Shown here: positions 10,846 through 17,661 of the stretch, piece after piece
Position numbering within the stretch: position 1 is the first letter of the stretch
Layout: each line of letters starts with the position of its first letter
Made by a program: the position numbers and the translations under genes
The notes under the pieces: model-generated
Database searches by the model: none
Seen by the model: only the letters and a program-made list of their open reading frames with translations
What the model was told of the DNA's origin: nothing
Assembly (NCBI GenBank): GCA_025459175.1
Contig: JALORC010000068.1
Location: 1 to 41,781 of the forward strand
DNA length: 41,781 nucleotides
Direction of reading: 5' to 3'
DNA from: Planctomycetota bacterium
Lineage (GTDB): Bacteria; Planctomycetota; UBA1135; UBA2386

Positions 10846-11943
10846 ATGCTGCGTGGTGAACACTCGAACGGCACGCGAATGCGCGCCGTGCTCCTGTTGC
10901 TGGTGCTCGGCGGCCTCGCCGCCCTGCTGGTCCTCGCCGGCAACCCCGGCAACATGGGCCTGTGCGGCGCCTGCTTCCTGCGCGACCTCGCCGGCGCGCT
11001 GCGGCTGCACCAGGGCCCGTCGATCGTGCGGCCCGAGGTGCCCGGCCTCGTGCTCGGCGCGCTGCTGTGGTCGCTGCTGGCCCGCCGCCACGTCGGCCGC
11101 TCCGGCAGCCACGCGGTCGTGCGCTTCCTGCTGTGCGCGGCGATGGCGATCGGCGCCATGGTGTTCCTCGGCTGCCCGTTCCGGATGCTGCAGCGACTGG
11201 GCGGTGGCGACCTGAACGCGTGGCTCGCGCTGCCGGGCTTCGTGCTCGGGGTCGGCCTCGCGCGTTGGTTCGAACGGCGCGGCTACAGCCTCGGCAAGAC
11301 CCAGGAAGTGCCGCTGGCGATCGGCCTGCTCGGCCCGCTGGTGCTGCTCGCACCGCTGGTCGCGTGGCTCGCCGGTGCCGGCCTCGCGGGGCCGGCATTC
11401 GGCGCCGATGAAGCGGTGGGCCCGGCGCGGGCGCCGTGGTTGCTGGCACTCGGGCTCGCGCTGCTGGCCGGCGGGGTGCTGTCGGCGACCGGCTTCTGCG
11501 CGATCAGCGCCGCGCGGTCGGTGTTCGGCGGCCAGCGCTGGATGCTGTGGGCGGCGCTCGCGTTCGTGTCTGGCTACGCGCTCACGGCGCTGCTCGGCGG
11601 TCGCTTCGACGCGAGCTTCGCCGGCCAGCCGATCGCGCATGGCGACTGGCTGTGGAACACCCTGGCGCTGTTGCTGGTCGGCCTGTGCGGCGCGTTCGCC
11701 GGTGGCTGTCCGGTGCGGCAACTGGTGATGGCCGGTGAAGGCAACGGCGACGCGCTGGTCGGCTGTGCCGGCCTCGTGCTCGGCGGCGCGCTCGCGCACA
11801 GCCTCGGACTCGCGTCGACGCCGGCCACTGCGACGGCGGTCGGTGGCGCGAGCGCAGCGGCGCCGGTCGCGATCCTCGTGCTGCTGCTCGCGGTGCTCGG
11901 CTATGCGGCCGCCATGTCGCGGCGCACCGCGGCGATACCGTGA
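10846..11943 (+). CDS. yedE: YedE-type selenium/sulfur transport membrane protein
   Basis: This 365-residue, highly hydrophobic protein has about nine to ten membrane segments and belongs to the YeeE/YedE (sulf_transp) family. The signature segments NPGNMGLCGACFLRD, FLGCPFRMLQRLGGGDLNA, SATGFCAISAARSVFGG and AGGCPVRQLVMAGEGNGDA match the YedE subgroup proposed to import selenium compounds. The two GC-P-x-R motifs are related to each other, as expected from an internal duplication in which cysteines help pass the substrate. The usual partners (SelD, YedF/SirA) are not in this window. The start is uncertain: ATG 10846 or ATG 10879, neither with a strong Shine-Dalgarno sequence. It is divergent from the propeller gene and convergent with the frameshifted gene after it. 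Confidence 0.88.
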   Translation: MLRGEHSNGTRMRAVLLLLVLGGLAALLVLAGNPGNMGLCGACFLRDLAGALRLHQGPSIVRPEVPGLVLGALLWSLLARRHVGRSGSHAVVRFLLCAAMAIGAMVFLGCPFRMLQRLGGGDLNAWLALPGFVLGVGLARWFERRGYSLGKTQEVPLAIGLLGPLVLLAPLVAWLAGAGLAGPAFGADEAVGPARAPWLLALGLALLAGGVLSATGFCAISAARSVFGGQRWMLWAALAFVSGYALTALLGGRFDASFAGQPIAHGDWLWNTLALLLVGLCGAFAGGCPVRQLVMAGEGNGDALVGCAGLVLGGALAHSLGLASTPATATAVGGASAAAPVAILVLLLAVLGYAAAMSRRTAAIP

Positions 11944-11991
11944 CGGCCAGAGCAATGGCCCTCGCCCGCGGCGTGCGGACTGGAGCAGCGT

Positions 11992-12540
11992 TCACTCGGG
12001 GAAGCGGCAGTTCGCTTCTTCTCCCGCAACCACCAACAGGTTGACGCGGCGCAGCAGCTGGCCGTCCCGCGTGAGCTGCACGACCCAGCCGCCCGGCAGG
12101 ACCGGATCGAGCAGGAACGCGCCGTCGTCGCCGACGCTGGTCTGCAGCAGGCCCGGCGGCACGTGCTGCAGCCGTTCGTCCCCGGACACCAGCTCCACGC
12201 GCGCGCCGGCGAACCCGAGCGGCAGCTGGCCGCGCAGGCGGCCGAGCGTGCGCGCTGGCGACGGGACGTCGACGCGCAGTTGGGCGACGTTCCCGACCGT
12301 GAAACCGGGGTCGTCGACGAAGTCCGCCAACAGGGCCGCGGCGGCGCTGTGCCAGTCGCCAGGGTTGCTCTGCACACGCGCGCGCCAGCGGCCAGGAAAC
12401 AGTGCTTCGACGACGAACTCGCCATCGGGATGCACGAGGCCACGCCGCTGCGCGCCGCTCTCGTGCGTGCAGACGACGGCTGCCGGGGTCGGGCGCGCGC
12501 CGAGCACGGAGCCTTCGAGTCGCGTGCCCTCCGGGATCAC
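11992..12540 (-). CDS. Carboxypeptidase-regulatory-like protein, C-terminal part of a frameshifted gene
   Basis: A 182-codon frame from GTG 12540. It carries two beta-sandwich repeats of the carboxypeptidase-regulatory type: RLEGSVLGARPTPAAVV with DGEFVVEALFPGRWRARV, then LGRLRGQLPLGFAGARVEL with DGAFLLDPVLPGGWVVQL. Coding-like sequence continues upstream in this frame, without an ATG, to about 12650 (LDQHQLVDAEHGARFERSLELG). Beyond that the coding signal moves to the frame of 12537-12767. The GTG is therefore probably not the original start, and this is the larger fragment of one broken gene. No signal peptide remains. The function is unknown; such domains are common parts of secreted surface proteins. 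Confidence 0.6.
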   Translation of the reverse strand: MIPEGTRLEGSVLGARPTPAAVVCTHESGAQRRGLVHPDGEFVVEALFPGRWRARVQSNPGDWHSAAAALLADFVDDPGFTVGNVAQLRVDVPSPARTLGRLRGQLPLGFAGARVELVSGDERLQHVPPGLLQTSVGDDGAFLLDPVLPGGWVVQLTRDGQLLRRVNLLVVAGEEANCRFPE

Positions 12541-12767
12541 GACCTCGAGCGCGCGCGGCCCCGGCGCGCCGAGCTCGAGGCTGCGTTCGAAGCGCGCGCC
12601 GTGCTCAGCGTCGACGAGCTGGTGTTGATCGAGCTGTAGTAGCCCGCGGGCGCGAAGTCGACGGTGGCCAGTTCGGGGTCGGCGCAGACCACCACGAAGC
12701 CGTTCGGTTCGGTGCGATACCGCAGCGTGAACGTCGGCGTTCCGGTCGCGGCCCGGGCCTCGACCAC
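12537..12767 (-). pseudogene. N-terminal fragment of the frameshifted carboxypeptidase-regulatory-like gene
   Basis: The frame opens at GTG 12767, four bases after the stop of the propeller gene. It reads TFTLRYRTEPNGFVVVCADPELATVDFAPAG, then degenerates into Ser/Ala/Arg-rich residues while the frame offset by one becomes coding. The switch lies near 12640-12655 and can be explained by loss of a single base. The restored product would have about 258 residues with no signal peptide. Its start abuts the neighbour's stop, so the 5' part may also have been lost by recombination. Confidence 0.5.
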
Positions 12768-12771
12768 CCGA

Positions 12772-15294
12772 TCAGAGCGCGCCGACCACCAGCGTCAGTC
12801 CGTTCGAGCTGCTCACGGACCAGGCCGGTGTGCCCGGCGCATCGAACTGCACGACCTGGTGCGAGAACGTCGCACCGACCAGCGTCGGCGTGTTCGGGAG
12901 CACGAGCTGCTGCGTGGCCTGGCCGGCGGTCGGCACCACCAGCTGCACCACGTCGGGCGAGACCAGCAGGTCGCAGCCCGGCAACGCGGCCGGGTCGACG
13001 ATCGTCAGCGGCAGGTTGACGGTGCCGAAGCCGAACACCGCGGCGCCGAACGCCGTCGTCGCGAAGCCGGTCGCGCGCGCGCGGAACGTGGCGCCGAGGA
13101 ACGGCCTCGTCGTCGCCGCCAGCGTCAGCGGCCCGGCCGGCCCGACGCAGCTCGTCGGGAGCAGGCTGGCGCCGGCCGGGCAGGTGGGCACGGCACGCGC
13201 GACGAGCGCAGCTTGGGCGCCGCCAGCAGTGGTGAAGTCACCGCCGACGACGACCTCGCCGTCCGGCAGCAACAGCATGGTCCGCACGCGACCATTGGTG
13301 CCGCCGAACTCGGACCAGACGTTGTCCAGCAGGGCGAGGTTGTTGACAGAAGCGGTCACCGGATCGATGGTGCCGCCGACCAGCAGCCCACCGTTCGGCA
13401 ACACCATCAAGGCGCCGATGTTGGCGCCGAAGCCCTGGAGGAGATGCGACCACGTCGTGCCGTCCCAACGCACCAGCGGGTTGGGGAGATACCCGGCGCT
13501 GCCGACCACGATGTTGCCGTTCGCCTCGACCGCGATGGCGTTCACGACGTACGTGAAGAAGGCAATGGAATTCAGGGACGACCAAGCCGTGCCGTCCCAG
13601 GCGGCGATGTGGTAGGCCCAAACTCCCCCGGCCGCGTCGAACGCACCGCCCACGAGCAACGTGCCGTTCGGCAGCACGGCCAGGCAGTTGCCGACCGGCG
13701 GGTACAGCGCCTGGCTCAGTCCGGAGCCGAGTGGCGACCAGCTGGTGCCGTCCCAGCGGGCGATGCACGAAGCGGGCACGCCGCCGGCCGAGGTGAACAC
13801 GCCCGTGGCGATCAGGTCGCCGTTCGGCAGCACCGCGAGGGCGAGCACACCACCGTCAGTACCGGAGCCGAGGGCGGACCACGACGTGCCGTTCCAGCGG
13901 CAGATGTTGTTCACCTGCACACCGCCCGCCCAGCTGAAGAAACCGCCAGCCACGATGTCGCCGTTCGGCATGGTGGCCAACGCGGTCACCTGCGAGGTGA
14001 TCCCCGAGCCAAGGGGCTGCCAGCTCGAACCGTTCCAGCGAGCGACGTTCGATACGACGGCCGAGCCGAGGCGGCTGAACGAGCCGCCGACCACGAACTC
14101 GCCGTTGGGCAGGCTGGTCATCGCGCGCACGCTGCCGCCCGTCGCGCCATTGTCGACCGCCGACCACGCCGCACCGTTCCAGCGGGCGATGTGACCGACA
14201 GGATTGCCGGCGATCGTGGGGAAGTTGCCGGTGACGAAGGCGCCGCCGGCACTCCACTCGAACACGCTGGCCGCGCCGGCCCGACCGCCCGCATACGGAA
14301 CCCACGCGCTGCCGTTCCATTCGGCGAGGTCAGCGAGGGCCGTGGTGCCGGAGCGCGCGATCGTGCCCGCGACGAGCAGATTGCCGTTCGACCGCCGCGT
14401 CAGGCTGGTCACTCTCGGGGCGAGGCTGCCGGCACCACTCAACCCACTGCCCATCGCGCCCCAGCCACTGCCGGTCCATCTGGCGACGCCGGAAGTGTCC
14501 GGCGCACCTGCAGTCGTGAACTCGCCGGCGGCGACGAAGTCACCGTTCGCCAGTTCCAGCAGTTTCGTCACCGGTCGGTCGAACGTGGCAATCGGGCCGA
14601 GCTGCGTCCACGTGGACCCGTTCCAGCGGAACACGGAATCGCCACTCCAGGACGGGTTGGTGCCGGCGGCGAGCAGATCGCCGTTCGACGCGAGCGTGAG
14701 TGCGCGGACCATGCTGCCGAACGGGTCAGACATCGACGTCCACGCCGAGCCGTCCCAGACGCGGACGTGGCCGATGTCGCCAGCCGCGGCGAGGTGACCG
14801 TTCGGGAGCACCTGCAACGAGTAGACCCCGGTGACGAACGGCGATGCGCCGAGCGCCGACCAACTGGTGCCGTTCCAGCGCGCGATGCACTGGGCCGGCA
14901 CGGTGCCGGCCAACAGGAAGCGGCCCCCGACGACGAGGTCGCCGTTGGGCATGGTGACGGCCGTGTAGACATCCCCGGTGTTGCTCGAGTCGCGCAAGCC
15001 GAGGCCGAGCGACGACCACTGCTGCGTCACCGGATCGAACAGCGCGATCAACTCCGAACTGCTGCTGCCCGCGGCCCCGAACGTGCCGCCGACGACGAGC
15101 TTGGGCCGCAGCGGCCCGACACCGTCCGGATCCCACCTCGTCAGCATGGTGCCGCGGCTGGTCAACCCGACCATGGCATCGCCAGGCAACCATTGTCGCA
15201 CGCATTGCGCACCGGCGGTGAGAGCCAGCGCCGTCGCGGCGAGCGCGCATGCGAGTGCCGACAGAGACGACCGTTCCCGAAGTGTGGTCAGCAT
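12772..15294 (-). CDS. Large secreted propeller-like protein with delta-60-type repeats (second copy)
   Basis: An 840-residue exported protein, paralogous to the product of 8186-10615. The signal peptide (SLSALACALAATALALTAGA) is followed by GVGPLRPKLVVGGTF and about 15 repeats of the form ARWNGTSWSALG, V-AL-VLPNGDL, VVGGxFxxAGGV. The C-terminal module starts LLPTSCVGPAGPLTL and ends LPNTPTLVGATFSHQVVQF and SSNGLTLVVGAL, related to the ending of the first copy. It probably forms one or two beta-propellers outside the cytoplasm; the ligand is unknown. There is no Shine-Dalgarno sequence. TAACCT at 15301-15306, six bases before the ATG, with TTGGCC 17 bases further upstream, suggests a leaderless transcript. 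Confidence 0.88.
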   Translation of the reverse strand: MLTTLRERSSLSALACALAATALALTAGAQCVRQWLPGDAMVGLTSRGTMLTRWDPDGVGPLRPKLVVGGTFGAAGSSSSELIALFDPVTQQWSSLGLGLRDSSNTGDVYTAVTMPNGDLVVGGRFLLAGTVPAQCIARWNGTSWSALGASPFVTGVYSLQVLPNGHLAAAGDIGHVRVWDGSAWTSMSDPFGSMVRALTLASNGDLLAAGTNPSWSGDSVFRWNGSTWTQLGPIATFDRPVTKLLELANGDFVAAGEFTTAGAPDTSGVARWTGSGWGAMGSGLSGAGSLAPRVTSLTRRSNGNLLVAGTIARSGTTALADLAEWNGSAWVPYAGGRAGAASVFEWSAGGAFVTGNFPTIAGNPVGHIARWNGAAWSAVDNGATGGSVRAMTSLPNGEFVVGGSFSRLGSAVVSNVARWNGSSWQPLGSGITSQVTALATMPNGDIVAGGFFSWAGGVQVNNICRWNGTSWSALGSGTDGGVLALAVLPNGDLIATGVFTSAGGVPASCIARWDGTSWSPLGSGLSQALYPPVGNCLAVLPNGTLLVGGAFDAAGGVWAYHIAAWDGTAWSSLNSIAFFTYVVNAIAVEANGNIVVGSAGYLPNPLVRWDGTTWSHLLQGFGANIGALMVLPNGGLLVGGTIDPVTASVNNLALLDNVWSEFGGTNGRVRTMLLLPDGEVVVGGDFTTAGGAQAALVARAVPTCPAGASLLPTSCVGPAGPLTLAATTRPFLGATFRARATGFATTAFGAAVFGFGTVNLPLTIVDPAALPGCDLLVSPDVVQLVVPTAGQATQQLVLPNTPTLVGATFSHQVVQFDAPGTPAWSVSSSNGLTLVVGAL

Positions 15295-15300
15295 GGCCGC

Positions 15301-15329
15301 AGGTTAGGCGGGCCGCCGGCACCGGCCAA
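15301..15329 (-). promoter_or_regulatory. Candidate promoter for the 12772-15294 propeller gene
   Basis: On the minus strand, TTGGCC (15329-15324), a 17-base spacer and TAACCT (15306-15301) match the vegetative -35/-10 layout. Transcription would start at or next to the ATG at 15294, since only six bases separate the -10 hexamer from it. The absence of a Shine-Dalgarno sequence agrees with a leaderless message. Weak -35 similarity makes this a candidate only. Confidence 0.4.
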
Positions 15330-15387
15330 GTCCCTCGGGCCGGCGCGCCGCGTCCGCACGCGTCGCGGTGCGCCAGCGGAACCTCGC

Positions 15388-17514
15388 TCAGTTGCCGATG
15401 CGCGTGCGCACGCTACCGGTCGTGGCCAGCACCGGATTCGCCCCGAACTGGATGCCTTGCCAATACGCGTCCAGACCGACCAGCGTCGGGGCGGTCGGCA
15501 CCGGCACCGGGAACGCGGCGGTGCCCTGCCGCGTCGCGATCGTGAAGGCGACCGTCACGTTGCCACCGACCAGCAGGTTGCAGCCGAACAACGGCAGCGA
15601 GCTCGCCTGGGTGCCACCGAGCAGCAGCAGCGGCTGGCCCGGCCGAACGCCGACGACATCGAGCGCAAAGTCCGCGCTGCCGAGCCGGGCGGCGGTGCGG
15701 ACCCGCAGCTCGCCGGCATCGCGGCCGCACGGCACCCCGAAGTCGAGCACCTCGGCAGCGGCGGCGACGCGTTGCATCAGGCCGGAGGACGTGGCGAACA
15801 CCAGTCGTCCGTTCGGGTCGGTGGTCGCCGCGTACACGAGGTCCTCGAGCGGCGTGTGCGAGTTGCCGTCGCCGATGGTCGGCAGCGGGGTCCAGTCGAG
15901 CCCGTCGAAGGTCCACAGATACAGACGCGGCCGTGGTTGCGGCGAGAAGCCTGCCAGCACGGGGCGCCCGAGCGTCGCATCGAACGCCAGTCCACCGCGC
16001 ACCGCCGGGGTCCGGACCGTGGCGATGCGCTGCCACTGACTGCCGTTCCATTCCCACGTCGAGGCCGCACCCTGCGCCCCGGTCGCGAAGACCACGACGC
16101 GGTTGCGGATCGGATCGTGCGCACTCGTGCTCGGCCCGGCGGGCGGCATGCCAGGCCCGCCGACCGGAGCCCACTGCGAACCGTCGAACATCCAGGTGGA
16201 GACCACCTGATTGCTGTCGGTGCCGAGCAGCACGGCGTGACCGAGACCGGGCGCGAACGCGACCGTCTGCCAGAGGAACGCAGGTGGCGTCGTCGCGGTC
16301 GACAGCTGGCTCCAGCTGGATCCGTTCCATCGCCAGGTGTCGTTGCGTGGGTTCCAGCTGCTGTCGAAACCGCCGAACACGTAGGTCGCGCCGTTCTGCG
16401 TCCACATCGAGTGCATCGTGCGCGGCCCCGGTCCGCCGCTCGCCAGCGTGGTCCAGACCCCGTTGCGGCAGGCGCGCAGGTCGCTACGGATCGGCGGCAG
16501 GAAGTCGCTGCCGAACAGCAACACGCCGTTGCCGCCGGGATCGGCGGCGAGCGTCGAACCGGACGGTGGCGAGACGCGAGCCGCCAACCCGGCGCGCGGG
16601 GTCCAGGCCGAGCCGTCGTAGGCCCACACGTCGCCGCGAACGGTGTCGCCGTCGGAGCCGCCGACCAGCGTGGTGACGCGCCGGATCGGGTCGAAGGCCA
16701 GTCCGATCGGCGGGTCGAGGTCGGCCATGGCCTGCGGCAGCGCGGGCATCGCCAGCCAGCTCTGCCCGTCGAACTCCCAGTGGTCGGTCGGTGCGCCCGG
16801 CGAGCGCCGGCCGACGACCAACACCACGCGTTGCCGAATGCTGTCGTACGTCATCGCGGCGAAGTCGCGTGGACCGGGTCGCGAGCTGCTGACCACCTGC
16901 TGCCAGTTGGTGCCGTCCCACGACCAGGTGTCGTCGAGCCTGCCCGCCGCCGTGGATCCGCCGAACAGCACGACCCGGCGCTGGATCGCGTCGAACGCCA
17001 CGCCGGCCAGGATGCGGGGCGGCGGCGACTGCAGCGGGAACCGCTGCTGCCACTGGGCGCCGTCGAAGGTCCACGTCTCCGCCAACGCGGTGCCGAGGCC
17101 CAGGACCGCGCCGCCGAAACCGAGCAGCTCGCCCCGCACGGGATCGTGCACGACGGCCATGCCATGGCGCTGCAACGGCGGTTGCAGCGGGTGCCGTTGC
17201 CGCCAACGGTGGCCGTCGCGGACGTCGATCCGGAACGTCTGGACGTCGTCGAACGACAGGATCTGCAGCTCACCGGCGCCCGGCGGATACCACGGCAAGC
17301 CGGGCCTGGCGCCGAAGTCGGGCCGAGCGAACCAGGTCGTGCCGTCGAACTCCCACGTGCCGTGGTCGTACCCGCTGGCCACGATGCGTTGCGCACGATG
17401 GTCGAACGTCGCCCACGACAGGCCGGGTGCCGTGAGCGAACGCAGCGTCTGCGCGGTCGCCGGGAGCCCTGGCAGCGCGAGCCAGCAGCCGATGAGAGTG
17501 GGCAGCTTGGTCAT
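15388..17514 (-). CDS. Secreted kelch/galactose-oxidase-like propeller protein
   Basis: This 708-residue protein has a signal peptide (MTKLPTLIGCWLALPGLPATAQ) and about ten kelch-like repeats of roughly 50 residues. The pattern is D-xxxRVVLFGG, ND/DDTW-WDG, xxWQQ-, PPPR--AG-AFD, typical of a beta-propeller. A short C-terminal module (FGVPCGRDAGELRV to TAPTLVGLDAYWQGIQFGA and VRTRIGN) resembles the endings of the neighbouring secreted proteins. ATG 17514 is chosen because AAGGA (17523-17519) lies four bases upstream; the frame is open to 17655. No copper or catalytic residues of true galactose oxidase could be recognised, so I would call it a binding or structural propeller. It is 93 bp upstream of the next propeller's start and on the same strand. 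Confidence 0.86.
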   Translation of the reverse strand: MTKLPTLIGCWLALPGLPATAQTLRSLTAPGLSWATFDHRAQRIVASGYDHGTWEFDGTTWFARPDFGARPGLPWYPPGAGELQILSFDDVQTFRIDVRDGHRWRQRHPLQPPLQRHGMAVVHDPVRGELLGFGGAVLGLGTALAETWTFDGAQWQQRFPLQSPPPRILAGVAFDAIQRRVVLFGGSTAAGRLDDTWSWDGTNWQQVVSSSRPGPRDFAAMTYDSIRQRVVLVVGRRSPGAPTDHWEFDGQSWLAMPALPQAMADLDPPIGLAFDPIRRVTTLVGGSDGDTVRGDVWAYDGSAWTPRAGLAARVSPPSGSTLAADPGGNGVLLFGSDFLPPIRSDLRACRNGVWTTLASGGPGPRTMHSMWTQNGATYVFGGFDSSWNPRNDTWRWNGSSWSQLSTATTPPAFLWQTVAFAPGLGHAVLLGTDSNQVVSTWMFDGSQWAPVGGPGMPPAGPSTSAHDPIRNRVVVFATGAQGAASTWEWNGSQWQRIATVRTPAVRGGLAFDATLGRPVLAGFSPQPRPRLYLWTFDGLDWTPLPTIGDGNSHTPLEDLVYAATTDPNGRLVFATSSGLMQRVAAAAEVLDFGVPCGRDAGELRVRTAARLGSADFALDVVGVRPGQPLLLLGGTQASSLPLFGCNLLVGGNVTVAFTIATRQGTAAFPVPVPTAPTLVGLDAYWQGIQFGANPVLATTGSVRTRIGN

Positions 17515-17661
17515 TGGATCCTTGGCCGAGACCATCGGTCGGGACCGGCGCCGCGGTGACACCGGGAAATCCCCCGGCAGTCGACTCGGCGAGGGCCAGG
17601 CAGCGCCGCGATCCATCGACCAGAGTCGCCGAGCAGCGAGCGGCGACGGATCCACCGCGCC

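Noticed and set aside
11945..11960. Short hairpin GGCCA/TGGCC between yedE and the frameshifted gene
   Set aside because: Only five pairs and no T-run, so it is too weak to call a terminator.
8186..15294. Regular DNA repeats that could suggest a CRISPR or satellite array
   Set aside because: They are imperfect, in frame and encode the WNG-SW-LG propeller blades, so they are protein repeats.
12664..17559. Very long plus-strand open frame antisense to two propeller genes
   Set aside because: It is rich in Arg, Ala, Gly and His, has no recognisable domain, and is opposite two clear coding regions. Such antisense frames are common at high GC.
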